DNA from: Peribacillus faecalis
GTDB taxonomy: Bacteria > Bacillota > Bacilli > Bacillales > DSM-1321
DNA length: 64,000 nt
Assembly (NCBI RefSeq): GCF_014712675.1
Contig: NZ_JACXSI010000066.1
Span: 1 to 64,000, forward strand
Direction: 5' to 3'
Shown here: positions 25,995-34,428 of the stretch, piece by piece
How the letters are laid out: each line of letters starts with the position of its first letter
Numbering within the stretch: the stretch's first letter is position 1
Translations under genes and position numbers: made by a program
The notes under the pieces: generated by a model
What the model saw: the letters and a program-made list of their open reading frames with translations, nothing else
The model's database searches: none
What the model was told of the DNA's origin: nothing

Positions 25995-26024
25995 TTGAAG
26001 TGTAAATAAATTGTGCTATATAAT
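25995..26024 (+). promoter_or_regulatory. Candidate sigma-A promoter for lcfB
   Basis: TTGAAG (25995-26000) and TATAAT (26019-26024) with 18-base spacing. The imperfect palindrome GAATGAACGATAATTCAC, from about 26034, lies where a fatty-acid repressor could act, but it departs from the FadR consensus in the centre. Confidence 0.6.
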
Positions 26025-26194
26025 AAAAATAGGAGAATGAACGATAATTCACTCTTCTTGTCGGTTCAAACAGAAAATCCTGACATAACAGTTTCAGCAG
26101 CAGTGTTAAGGGATTCTTGGTGTTTATGCTTTTTAAGGTTTGCATGCTTTCTTTCTATAGTGAAGACTGCATTATTGAAAAAGGGGGATTTCAG

Positions 26195-27745
26195 ATGAAT
26201 TTATCGTCACAGCTTCACAAAGCAGCACTAAGTAATGGAGATAAAATAGCATACCACTTCCTTGACCAACAAAAAACATATGCTGAGTTAGACGGTGCTG
26301 TAACTATGTTCGCCAATGGCTTAACCAAATTAGGCGTGCAAAAAGGGGATCATGTTGCATTGATTACAGGCAATTCTCCGCACTTTTTAATTGGCTTTTA
26401 CGGTGCTTTGCGTGCAGGGGCAACGGTCATACCTATTAACCCGATTTATACAAGTGATGAAATCAGTTTCATTTTGGCAAATGGTGACGTAAAAGTCGCG
26501 ATTATTCTTGATATGCTTGTGCCATTAGCAGAAGGTTTACATAAGCATCTTCCAAAGCTGGAGCATTACATTATTTGTGAGACAGGCCAGGTAGCGGTTG
26601 ATAGCGATATTTCCAATTTAAGCGTTTACAATAAATTGATTCCTTTTATGAATGTAATTGGTTTAGGGCAAGGGGAATTCCAGGAACCGACTGTTGAAGA
26701 TGATGATGTAGCGGTCATTCTTTATACATCGGGTACTACCGGCAAACCGAAAGGAGCTATGCTGACACACCGCAATGTATACAGTAATGCGAAGGATGTC
26801 GGAGAATATTTAGGGTTTAGCAGTAGTGATCGTGTCATTACGACTTTGCCGATGTTCCACGTGTTTTGTTTGACGGTTGCGATGAATGCGCCATTACTCA
26901 TGGGAGGAACAATCATTATTGTTCCGAGATTCTCTCCTTCTGAGATTCATAGAGTTGCTAGAGAGCATAAAGCAACAGTCTTTGCGGGAGTTCCGACGAT
27001 GTATAATTTCATTTTACAGCAAGGCGGCGATGTGGAAGATTTCCAAACGTTGCGTCTATGCATAAGCGGAGGCGCTTCATTGCCGGTTGCATTGCTTGAA
27101 AATTTCGAAAAGAAATTCAATGTTCGTATTTCAGAGGGATACGGCTTATCAGAAGCTTCTCCGGTAACATGCTTCAACCCGTTAGATCGTCCTCGCAAGC
27201 CTGGTTCAATTGGCACGACAATCGTAAATGTCGAAAATAAAGTTGTGAATGAATTAGGAGAAGAACTACCTCCTGGTGAAGTTGGCGAATTAATCGTAAG
27301 AGGCCACAATGTCATGAAGGGCTATTACAAAATGCCTGAGGAAACGGCTGCTGTTCTTAAAGACGGCTGGCTTTATACAGGAGATTTGGCAAAGATGGAC
27401 GAAGAAGGTTATTTCTATATTGTTGACCGCAAAAAGGATCTCATTATTGTCGGAGGCTATAATGTATATCCTCGCGAAGTGGAAGAAGTATTGTTTGCTC
27501 ATCCGGATATTGTCGAAGCCGCAATTGTCGGTGTGCCTGATATGAATTTTGGAGAAGCTGTTCATGCTTTCGTTGTTTCAAAGGATCCCGGTTTAACGGA
27601 AGAAAAGCTTCGCAGTTACTGTGAGGAGCATTTAGCGAAATATAAAATTCCGACGAAGATAGAATTTTTGGATGAACTTCCTAAAAATACGACAGGGAAA
27701 ATTCTTCGCCGTTCATTAAAAGAAACTGTTACAACTAACGCGTAA
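26195..27745 (+). CDS. lcfB: Long-chain fatty acid-CoA ligase LcfB
   Basis: 516 residues from the ATG with AAGGGGGA 9 bases upstream; the frame is open 26 codons further, without a better start. AMP-binding motif YTSGTTGKPKGAMLTH, then GYGLSEASP, GWLYTGD and the C-terminal catalytic lysine in PKNTTGKILRR. It activates fatty acids to acyl-CoA for degradation or lipid use. LcfB/YhfL of B. subtilis has about 513 residues in the same neighbourhood. Its own promoter and terminator make it monocistronic. Confidence 0.93.
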   Translation: MNLSSQLHKAALSNGDKIAYHFLDQQKTYAELDGAVTMFANGLTKLGVQKGDHVALITGNSPHFLIGFYGALRAGATVIPINPIYTSDEISFILANGDVKVAIILDMLVPLAEGLHKHLPKLEHYIICETGQVAVDSDISNLSVYNKLIPFMNVIGLGQGEFQEPTVEDDDVAVILYTSGTTGKPKGAMLTHRNVYSNAKDVGEYLGFSSSDRVITTLPMFHVFCLTVAMNAPLLMGGTIIIVPRFSPSEIHRVAREHKATVFAGVPTMYNFILQQGGDVEDFQTLRLCISGGASLPVALLENFEKKFNVRISEGYGLSEASPVTCFNPLDRPRKPGSIGTTIVNVENKVVNELGEELPPGEVGELIVRGHNVMKGYYKMPEETAAVLKDGWLYTGDLAKMDEEGYFYIVDRKKDLIIVGGYNVYPREVEEVLFAHPDIVEAAIVGVPDMNFGEAVHAFVVSKDPGLTEEKLRSYCEEHLAKYKIPTKIEFLDELPKNTTGKILRRSLKETVTTNA

Positions 27746-27781
27746 TCCGGAAGAATAAATTGTTCGTATTCGAATTATAAA

Positions 27782-27836
27782 TAAAACAGCACGTGCACCT
27801 GATGCTCACATAATCTGGTGCATGTTCTGTTTTAGA
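27782..27836 (+). terminator. Intrinsic terminator after lcfB
   Basis: Arms AAAACAGCACGTGCACC and GGTGCATGTTCTGTTTT around a 17-base loop. Confidence 0.8.
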
Positions 27837-27913
27837 GTAATATTAAATTAATATGAATAAAATCAATAGAAGTATATAAAATGAAATTTCTAAATATTTA
27901 AACAAATTAGTTG

Positions 27914-27941
27914 AATTATTAGGATAAGTCGTTATAATTAA
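27914..27941 (+). promoter_or_regulatory. Candidate sigma-A promoter for the ABC importer
   Basis: TTGAAT and TATAAT are separated by 16 bases in otherwise AT-rich DNA, about 60 bases upstream of the solute-binding protein gene. No T-box or riboswitch-like structure is seen between them and the start. Confidence 0.55.
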
Positions 27942-27996
27942 TTTAACACATAAAAGCATAAAAGTATTAAAGTAATATTTATATAGGGGGATTTGT

Positions 27997-28992
27997 ATGA
28001 AGAAGTGGCAATTAGGGTTAACAGCAAGTGTGCTTTCAATGCTGTTGCTTGCAGGCTGTGGAGATGACAGTGAGGATAACGCAGGTAAAAGCAGCGGAGA
28101 CGACAAAGAGACATTCCAAATCGGTTATACACAAATTGTTGAGCATGCATCTTTGGATGAGGCAGGAAAAGGATTTAAAGATGCTTTAAAAGATAAAGGG
28201 GTAGAAGCGGAATATGATGAGCAGAGCGCTCAAGGAGATCCAAATAATGCCGCGACAATCGCCAGCAAATTTACCGCCGACGGAGTTGATTTAATTTTCG
28301 CTAATGCGACGCCGAGTGCGCAGTCGGCGTTAAATGCTACGAAAGATATTCCAATCATATTTACATCAGTAACAGATCCTGTGGGAGCGAAGCTTGTTGC
28401 TTCAATGGAAGCGCCTGGAGGCAATGTGACAGGTACATCAGATGCTAATCCGGATGCGATTCCGAATACAGTGAAATTCATTGCGGAAGAAATGGGCGCG
28501 AAAACTATCGGAACAGTATACAATGCCGGCGAGCAAAATTCGGTTGTTCAAATCGAAACGATGAAAGCTGAAGCTAAGAAGGCAGGATTAGAGCTTGTAG
28601 AAGCTTCAGTTGCAACTTCTGCTGATGTAAAGCAAGCAGCTGAGTCTTTAATCGGCAAAGCTGATGTCATTTATATCATTACTGACAATACAGTTGTTTC
28701 GGCACTTGATTCTGTAGTAATGGTAGCCAATGAACAAGATATTCCATTATTTGTCGGTGAACTGGATTCCCTAGCGAACGGCGGTTTTGCAGCATATGGC
28801 TTTGATTATTATGATATAGGCTATCGTGCAGGCGAGATGGCAGCCGACATTTTATTAAACGGTAAAAAACCGGGAGAAATACCGGCAGAATATCCAGATC
28901 AATTAAAACTTGTAATCAATAAAAAGGCAGCTGAGGAAATGGGTATCGAAATCAAGCCAGAGTGGGAAAAAGAGGCTGAATTCATAGAGTAG
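27997..28992 (+). CDS. ABC importer solute-binding lipoprotein (TrpX-like family)
   Basis: 331 residues. Lipoprotein signal with lipobox LLAGC (Cys21), an acidic linker, then a two-lobed periplasmic-binding fold with FANATPSAQSALN, IPIIFTSVTDPVGAKLV and NVTGTSD, the typical pattern of the ABC_sub_bind family (PF04392) that includes TrpX. The ligand may be an aromatic amino acid or similar, but this is not shown. It is followed by a strong hairpin and then permease and ATPase genes, a standard importer operon. Confidence 0.88.
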   Translation: MKKWQLGLTASVLSMLLLAGCGDDSEDNAGKSSGDDKETFQIGYTQIVEHASLDEAGKGFKDALKDKGVEAEYDEQSAQGDPNNAATIASKFTADGVDLIFANATPSAQSALNATKDIPIIFTSVTDPVGAKLVASMEAPGGNVTGTSDANPDAIPNTVKFIAEEMGAKTIGTVYNAGEQNSVVQIETMKAEAKKAGLELVEASVATSADVKQAAESLIGKADVIYIITDNTVVSALDSVVMVANEQDIPLFVGELDSLANGGFAAYGFDYYDIGYRAGEMAADILLNGKKPGEIPAEYPDQLKLVINKKAAEEMGIEIKPEWEKEAEFIE

Positions 28993-28998
28993 GAAGTA

Positions 28999-29048
28999 AA
29001 AGGCTGACTGTATAAGAAGAAAATTTTCTTCTTATAGTCAGCCTTCTT
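28999..29048 (+). terminator. Strong hairpin between binding protein and permease genes
   Basis: Near-perfect palindrome: AAGGCTGACTGTATAAGAAG and CTTCTTATAGTCAGCCTT around AAAATTTT. Its 3' T run is short, so it may allow partial read-through and raise expression of the binding protein over the permease. Confidence 0.75.
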
Positions 29049-29106
29049 GGTATTATTAAAAGCTTCATTAGTTTACGGCATAATGTGAATGAAGGGGGAG
29101 GAATAT

Positions 29107-30129
29107 ATGCCTACTGCGATTTTTAACTCTTTAGAGGCAGGAATCATATATGCCATAATGGCACTTGGTGTTTATTTATCATTTAGAATTCTAGATTTTC
29201 CTGATTTAACGGTGGACGGCAGCTTTGTTACAGGAGGAGCGACAGCGGCGATATTAATTGTGAATGGGTATCCGCCGGTATTCGCAACAGTAATGGCCAT
29301 TTTTGCCGGATTTGCAGCCGGCGTATTGACTGGTCTTTTGCATACAAAGGGTGGTATCAATCCGTTGTTGTCAGGGATTTTAATGATGATTGCTTTATAT
29401 TCCATCAATTTGCGAATTATGGATGGAAGACCGAATGTTTCATTGTTATCGGAGGATACTGTCATCTCGAAAATACGTGAATCATGGTCTTCACTTGGAT
29501 TAGACGAAATGATGGGCGGTTTGTTAGGTCTTGTCGGACTAAAGGGTGTTCTCCCGACAGGATGGGGCGTTCTGCTAGTGATGCTGATTGTCACGATTGT
29601 AATCAAGCTATTGATTGATGCATTCTTGAAAACAGAAATTGGCCTCGCTTTGCGGGCAACCGGTGATAATACGGGGATGGTGCAAAGTTTCTCAGCCAAT
29701 ACAAATAGCATGAAAGTACTTGGGCTTGGCTTATCGAATGGTTTGGTTGCTCTATCGGGAGCATTGATTGCCCAATACGGCGGTTTTAGCGATATCGGTC
29801 TTGGAATCGGGATGATTGTCATTGGTCTTGCTTCGGTCATTATCGGAGAAGCGGTTTTTGGAGCGAAAACGATTGTGAGAGCTACGTTTGCGGTAGTAGG
29901 GGGAGCGATCATTTACCGAATTATCATCACATTGGCAATGCAGGCAAAATTTTTACAGCTGCAAGCAGGCGATATGAAGCTGATTACAGCTTTAATCGTT
30001 ATAATAGCCCTCATTCTTCCGAAAATTATTGATAAACAGAAGGAAAAACGGAGAAAGCAGAAACGTTTGCTAGAAATCAAGGCAGGGCACGGAAGGGGTG
30101 ATCGCATTGCTACAATTAAAGCAGATTAA
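29107..30129 (+). CDS. ABC importer permease (TrpY-like)
   Basis: 340 residues with about nine membrane helices, starting MPTAIFNSLEAGIIYAIMALG. The segment TEIGLALRATGDNTGMVQSF is the cytoplasmic coupling loop of the branched-chain/ribose-type permease family. GGGGGAGG precedes the ATG at 29107. A basic tail (KQKEKRRKQKR) ends it, and the ATPase gene starts within its last codons. Confidence 0.9.
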   Translation: MPTAIFNSLEAGIIYAIMALGVYLSFRILDFPDLTVDGSFVTGGATAAILIVNGYPPVFATVMAIFAGFAAGVLTGLLHTKGGINPLLSGILMMIALYSINLRIMDGRPNVSLLSEDTVISKIRESWSSLGLDEMMGGLLGLVGLKGVLPTGWGVLLVMLIVTIVIKLLIDAFLKTEIGLALRATGDNTGMVQSFSANTNSMKVLGLGLSNGLVALSGALIAQYGGFSDIGLGIGMIVIGLASVIIGEAVFGAKTIVRATFAVVGGAIIYRIIITLAMQAKFLQLQAGDMKLITALIVIIALILPKIIDKQKEKRRKQKRLLEIKAGHGRGDRIATIKAD

Positions 30130-30901
30130 TAAAGTATTTAATGAAGCGACACCAGATGAAAAAATGGCGCTTTCGAATATTGATTTGCAGTTGAAGAAAG
30201 GCGATTTCGTCACAATTATCGGAAGTAATGGAGCTGGCAAGTCGACACTTATGAATATGATTTCCGGAAAGCTGACACCTGATATTGGTGATGTAATCAT
30301 TGATGGGAAGACTGTAACGGCTCTTTCTGAACATAAAAGGGCAATGGAAATCGGTCGTGTATTCCAAGACCCAATGGCTGGTACAGCGCCGACTATGACG
30401 ATCGAGGAGAACTTGGCTATTGCATACAACCGCACACAGAGACGAACACTTCGTCTCGGTTTAAATAAGAAGCGGAGAGACTTTTTTAAAGAAAAGCTGG
30501 AGACTCTGCATCTTGGACTTGAAAACCGTTTGCAGGCGAAAGTCGGTTTGTTGTCCGGCGGTGAGCGTCAAGCATTGTCATTGTTGATGGCTACCTTTAC
30601 TGATCCGAAAATTTTGCTTTTGGATGAGCATACTGCAGCACTTGATCCTGCGAGAGCCGAGCTAATCACAACATTGACGAAGAAAATTGTCGAAGAGAAT
30701 ATGCTGACGACATTAATGGTTACCCACAATATGCAGCAGGCATTGGACCTTGGGAATCGCTTAATCATGATGGACAAAGGGCAAATAATCTTTGAAAGTA
30801 ATGAACAGGAAAAACAGCAGCTGACGATTGATAAGCTGCTTAATGAATTCCAGAGAATCCGCGGCGAGCAGATGGCAAGCGACCGGGCAATGCTTATCTA
30901 G
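30107..30901 (+). CDS. ABC importer ATP-binding subunit (TrpZ-like)
   Basis: 264 residues. Walker A GSNGAGKST, Q-loop VFQDPMAG, signature LSGGERQALS, Walker B ILLLDEH and switch VTHNMQQAL are all intact. I prefer the TTG at 30107, with GGGGTGA 5 bases upstream, over the GTG at 30098, which overlaps that site. It overlaps the permease gene by about 23 bases. Its TAG stop shares two bases with the end of R-A copy 4. Confidence 0.9.
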   Translation: MLQLKQINKVFNEATPDEKMALSNIDLQLKKGDFVTIIGSNGAGKSTLMNMISGKLTPDIGDVIIDGKTVTALSEHKRAMEIGRVFQDPMAGTAPTMTIEENLAIAYNRTQRRTLRLGLNKKRRDFFKEKLETLHLGLENRLQAKVGLLSGGERQALSLLMATFTDPKILLLDEHTAALDPARAELITTLTKKIVEENMLTTLMVTHNMQQALDLGNRLIMMDKGQIIFESNEQEKQQLTIDKLLNEFQRIRGEQMASDRAMLI

Positions 30902-31092
30902 AAAAACCGTCACCGGTCCTTTTTCATCATGAATTTGCTCCTTAGATTTACTTCGATGAAAAAGGAGGCATGCGGGAGGACTAAGATGAATCACACAAGA
31001 AACCCGCTCTTGGTTTCTTGGGGGAGGCAGCTTAGGACCGAGCATGGCAGGTGTAAGGTTAGACAATTAGAAAAACCGTCGCCGGTCCTTTT
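30900..31092 (-). repeat. R-A dispersed repeat, copy 4 (inverted)
   Basis: It begins AGAAAAACCGTCACCGGTCC, overlapping the ABC ATPase stop codon. It runs through CTCCTT...GATGAAAAAGGAG and TTGGTTTCTTGGGG to TAAGGTTAGACAA and ends in a second copy of the terminal hairpin (31068-31092). It is therefore flanked by direct repeats of its own 25-bp hairpin. The covarying module is absent. Confidence 0.88.
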
Positions 31093-31104
31093 TTCATTCC
31101 TTAA

Positions 31105-31152
31105 AAAATAGCCTGGCTACAGTCGATGACTGTCCAGCCAGGCTATTTTTCT
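31105..31152. terminator. Bidirectional terminator
   Basis: Arms AAAATAGCCTGGCT and AGCCAGGCTATTTT flanked by A and T runs, at the end of the minus-strand SCO gene. A related stem (AATAGCCAGGCTGC) terminates yhfN at 33203. Confidence 0.88.
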
Positions 31153-31741
31153 ATGCATCTATATTTTTTAAGATTTTTTTGTAGACCTCTTCTTTAATGA
31201 AATCATCTTGGCCCATACCGAAAATATCAATAACCCGATTGTTTTCATCCAGTAAATAAGTGGCGCTCGTATGAACGAATTCTCCTGTACCGGAATCACG
31301 GTATTTAAATTCGAATGTACTGGCCAATTCGCGAATGTCTTCCTTCGTGCCTGTCAACAGATGCCATCCGTCTGTCTTATTCATCTCAAACAATTCAGCA
31401 TAATTAGAAAGAACTTCTTTTGTATCGTTAGTCGGATCGAACGTGACTGTCACAAATTCAACCTTGTCTTCGAATACACCTTGTTCGATCAATTCGTTCT
31501 GCAGCTGTCTCATTGTATGTGTCGTATTCGGGCAAATGTCGGGACATTTCGTATACATGAATTCAATCAGCCTGACTTTGGGAGGCATATTACTAAAAGA
31601 AAAGTCATTGCCTTCATAGGTTTGCAATACCAGGTTTTCAGGTATGATCATTTTAGATTGTTTGTAGCCGGTAAAATAGTAGATTCCAGAGCCGATGCCA
31701 AGCACTAATAAAGTAACAAAAGTGATATATATTTTTTTCAT
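31151..31741 (-). CDS. SCO1/SenC-type copper/thiol protein
   Basis: 196 residues. One N-terminal membrane anchor (about 4-24), then a thioredoxin-like fold with the copper-binding CPDIC (C66, C70) and His157 in FVHTSATYLLD, the canonical Sco ligand set. Sco proteins help to assemble the CuA centre of cytochrome c oxidase outside the membrane. The ATG at 31741 was preferred to the GTG at 31750 on ribosome-site spacing. No oxidase genes are nearby. Confidence 0.9.
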   Translation of the reverse strand: MKKIYITFVTLLVLGIGSGIYYFTGYKQSKMIIPENLVLQTYEGNDFSFSNMPPKVRLIEFMYTKCPDICPNTTHTMRQLQNELIEQGVFEDKVEFVTVTFDPTNDTKEVLSNYAELFEMNKTDGWHLLTGTKEDIRELASTFEFKYRDSGTGEFVHTSATYLLDENNRVIDIFGMGQDDFIKEEVYKKILKNIDA

Positions 31742-31947
31742 TTCTCCCACCCCTATTTATGTAAAATAGTTTAAGCTGATTGTAAGTATCATAACTTAAT
31801 TAAGTATGGAAAAGAGTGGGTAAATAAGAAAAGTATTGAAAAATATATGAACTTTCGTATTGTAAGGCAAAGAGGAATACTGGTTCTATTTTTGTATTCG
31901 CCTACTACAATAATAATATGGCTTGTATAGAAGAGAGGAGTGTGAAT

Positions 31948-33204
31948 ATGGGAAGGGCTGTCAAAATGGCAATCGGGTTATATTTAGCATTTGCTGTAAC
32001 ATTGTATTTGTATATATTTCAATGGGCGGATACGGGTATTCCGGAAGCGTTAAAGGGGACGAGCGCTGATTCGGCGACATTTATGAATAAACAGCAGCTG
32101 ATTTTGAGTGAAGAATACTCGGAGATACGCAACTTTCTATTTTTTTTAGAGGCACCGTTTGATTGGCTTTTTTATTTTCTTGTATTGGTGCTTGGTCTGT
32201 CGAAGCGAATGGAGAATTCAGCCCGAATCGTCGGTAAAATCTCGGTGCTGCGTCAGGCGATATATGTTTTCTTCCTTTCGTTGCTATCATTTATCGCAAT
32301 GTTTCCATTTAATTATGCGGGGCACTATTTTTCCGAAAAGTATGGCATCTCCACGCAAAGCTTCAGTTTATGGATGAAGGATGAAGTGATTGGCTTTTGG
32401 ATTGGACTGGTAATCATGTTAGGAATTGCGTTTGTCTTCTTTTATGTTCGATCTAAAAGTCCGAAAAGATGGTGGCTCTATTTATGGATGGCAATGATTC
32501 CGTTTACGCTTTTCTTTATGTTTGTAAAGCCAACTATTATCGACCCTCTCTATAATGATTTTTATCCGTTAAAAGATAAAGAACTAGAAGCGAAAATTTT
32601 GGCGATGGCTGAAGAAGCGGGTATCCCGGCTGATCATGTGTTTGAAGTCAATATGGCCGAAAAAACGAATGCGATGAATGCCTACGTTACAGGGATAGGA
32701 GCTAATTCACGGATTGTGTTGTGGGATACGACGTTAAATAAGTTAACCGATGAAGAGATATTGTTCATTATGGCCCATGAAATGGCGCATTACGTAGAGA
32801 AACATGTTTATATCGGTGTAGGACTGTATTTGGTGTTAGCATTATTCGGTTTTGGCCTAACTGCAAAAATAATGAATTTAATCATTCGGAAATGGGGAAA
32901 GTTGCTGCGGATAGAAAGTCCGAATAGCTTATCCGGATTATTGTTATTTCTGTGTATTCTTTCTGTTTTGACATTTGTTTCTGATCCGATATCCAATACG
33001 GTATCCCGATATCAAGAAAGCCGGGCTGATCGTTATGCTTTAGAAATGACAAATAACAAGGAAGCGGCAGTGAAGACATTTCAGGAGCTTTCTAAATCAT
33101 CGCTTAATCAAGTGAATCCACCTTGGCTTGTAAAGGTATTCCGCTACGGGCATCCTACGATGATTGAAAGAATTTCGACGGCAGAGAATTATGAGGAAAA
33201 ATAA
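31948..33204 (+). CDS. yhfN: YhfN, Ste24-like M48 membrane metalloprotease
   Basis: 418 residues with about seven membrane helices. The zinc motif is AHEMAHYVEKH (H276-E277...H280), with the third ligand in SRYQESRADRYALEM. Like B. subtilis YhfN, it belongs to the CAAX-prenyl-protease 1 type M48 family, which in bacteria probably works in membrane-protein quality control. GAGAGGAG precedes the ATG at 31948. aprE, its neighbour in B. subtilis, is absent. Confidence 0.92.
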   Translation: MGRAVKMAIGLYLAFAVTLYLYIFQWADTGIPEALKGTSADSATFMNKQQLILSEEYSEIRNFLFFLEAPFDWLFYFLVLVLGLSKRMENSARIVGKISVLRQAIYVFFLSLLSFIAMFPFNYAGHYFSEKYGISTQSFSLWMKDEVIGFWIGLVIMLGIAFVFFYVRSKSPKRWWLYLWMAMIPFTLFFMFVKPTIIDPLYNDFYPLKDKELEAKILAMAEEAGIPADHVFEVNMAEKTNAMNAYVTGIGANSRIVLWDTTLNKLTDEEILFIMAHEMAHYVEKHVYIGVGLYLVLALFGFGLTAKIMNLIIRKWGKLLRIESPNSLSGLLLFLCILSVLTFVSDPISNTVSRYQESRADRYALEMTNNKEAAVKTFQELSKSSLNQVNPPWLVKVFRYGHPTMIERISTAENYEEK

Positions 33205-33242
33205 AATAGCCAGGCTGCAAAAATGCAGCCTGGCTATTCATT
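33202..33242 (+). terminator. Intrinsic terminator after yhfN
   Basis: Arms AATAGCCAGGCTGC and GCAGCCTGGCTATT around AAAAAT, overlapping the stop codon. Confidence 0.88.
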
Positions 33243-33298
33243 TATGCTATAAAATTCAGTTTTGAAGTTTCGAGGTGTAAGACTAAAACAAGTGTATC

Positions 33299-33449
33299 GA
33301 CATCTAGCTCCAGCGCCCAGCACCTATTGCCCTTCGGCAACCTCTCTTCGATAAGTCAACATCGAATCACTATCGTTCTTCGTGTTTCCTTTATCTCGGT
33401 CGGCGGCCTCCAGTTCATACGGTGCTAAACAGGGCGCTTGCGCTTTTGT
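33299..33449 (+). repeat. R-B palindromic repeat, complete copy
   Basis: The outer arms pair: AGCGCCCAGCACC near the left with GGTGCT...GGGCGCT near the right. Internal TTGCCCTTCGGCAA forms a hairpin with a UUCG-like loop, and GATAAG, ATCGAATCAC and CACTATCG add further stems. An inverted, nearly identical copy is at 52611-52762. It carries no gene and ends beside the yhzC stop codon. Confidence 0.88.
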
Positions 33450-33451
33450 TC

Positions 33452-33691
33452 TTAAGTGCCGAATTTCTTCATCACTTCCTGTAATTCCTTACTGTATTTC
33501 ATAAATTGTTCTTTGTTCTTGTGGTCAAGTGCGTCGTTGATTTTTAGTAGGAGTTTTTCTTTTTCAGATTTTAAAAGCGCTTCTTGAAGCATCATATTGA
33601 CATAGAGTTCCAACATAAATGATTCTGATCCTGATTGTTTCTTCATGGCTGCGTTTTTCGTTGTTTCTGTGTATGAACTTTCATGATTCAT
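33452..33691 (-). CDS. yhzC: YhzC, IDEAL-domain protein
   Basis: 79 residues. A disordered head is followed by the IDEAL domain pattern VNMMLQEALLKSEKEKLLLKINDALDHKNKEQF. The domain is short, helical and of unknown function, found in small Bacillaceae proteins and in some regulators. GGGGTGATG lies 8 bases before the ATG. It is divergent from comK, as in B. subtilis. Confidence 0.8.
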   Translation of the reverse strand: MNHESSYTETTKNAAMKKQSGSESFMLELYVNMMLQEALLKSEKEKLLLKINDALDHKNKEQFMKYSKELQEVMKKFGT

Positions 33692-33830
33692 GAAGCATCA
33701 CCCCTCATAGCTTTTTATAATTATAATGAATTTTTGAAGATAAATCAACTGAAAATTCTTAAAAATTAAAAAACAAAAATAGGAAATTTATTTCTGAAAT
33801 TTTCTTGAACACAATGTCATGGGAGGAAAG

Positions 33831-33899
33831 ATGTGGTATTTTATAATTGCTTATGTATTTTTTATAGCGCGTTGTCTAAAACGTTGCCAAATTAATTAA
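33831..33899 (+). CDS. Possible 22-residue upstream peptide of comK
   Basis: A frame starting MWYFIIAYVFFIARCLKRC with GGAGG four bases before its ATG; in-frame ATG at 33819 also exists. It would make one short membrane helix with a basic tail. It ends 15 bases before the comK ATG and overlaps the comK ribosome-site region. It could be a leader peptide or chance in AT-rich DNA. Confidence 0.35.
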   Translation: MWYFIIAYVFFIARCLKRCQIN

Positions 33900-33914
33900 A
33901 TTGGAGGGGAATTG

Positions 33915-34424
33915 ATGTTAACGGAAAATGCAATTTTTGTTGATGAGTATGAAATTAATCCTTATACTTTGGCTATTTTGCCGCACTATGAAGACGGGAA
34001 AGTGTACTCACGTATCATTGAAGCAGATCAAGAATATATTTGTCCAATGAAACCTACAGATATTGTGAAAAGAACATGTGAACTCTTCGGTAGTGATTAT
34101 GATGGCAGGAGATGTGCAACCCGCAGTATGACCGGATATACACATAAGGCTCCTATTGAAATTGAAAAAACATTTTCTATGTTTGTCTTTCCTACAACTT
34201 CTCCGGAACGGGATGAATGTATTTGGGTTTCAGCTATGCAAGTCGATAAACATGAGAAATTTAGTTCCACAGAAGTTATTGTCACGTTTACAAACAGAAA
34301 GCAGCTTATTATTCCGGTATCATATGGAACGTTTGAAACACAGGTTGCCCGATCCGCTATTTTAAAATCGAAATTGGACCAAAAAATTGCGGAAACAAGA
34401 AGGCGTTATGACGGAATTAAGTAA
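33915..34424 (+). CDS. comK: ComK, competence transcription factor
   Basis: 169 residues. It aligns along its length with B. subtilis ComK: YEINPYTLAILPHYEDGK, SRIIE, MKPTDIVKRTCELFGSDYDGR, THKAPI, FPTTSPERDECIWVS and SYGTFETQVARSAILKSKL. GGAGG lies 8 bases before the ATG. ComK activates DNA-uptake and recombination genes, and addAB, a ComK target in B. subtilis, lies downstream. B. subtilis ComK has 192 residues. Here the end stops at RRYDGIK, so the C-terminal FMLYP-type segment recognised by MecA is missing. Confidence 0.9.
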   Translation: MLTENAIFVDEYEINPYTLAILPHYEDGKVYSRIIEADQEYICPMKPTDIVKRTCELFGSDYDGRRCATRSMTGYTHKAPIEIEKTFSMFVFPTTSPERDECIWVSAMQVDKHEKFSSTEVIVTFTNRKQLIIPVSYGTFETQVARSAILKSKLDQKIAETRRRYDGIK

Positions 34425-34428
34425 TTGG

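Noticed and set aside
26034-26051. FadR operator at lcfB
   Set aside because: Only the outer bases fit the consensus; the centre does not, so no confident call.
27840-27996. T-box or riboswitch ahead of the TrpX-like importer
   Set aside because: No specifier loop, AGGGTGGNACCGCG-type T-box or terminator is visible; only a short AT-rich leader.
29172-29912. 246-codon minus-strand frame
   Set aside because: It lies antisense to the permease gene, which has membrane topology, ribosome site and operon context; the antisense product is a composition artefact.
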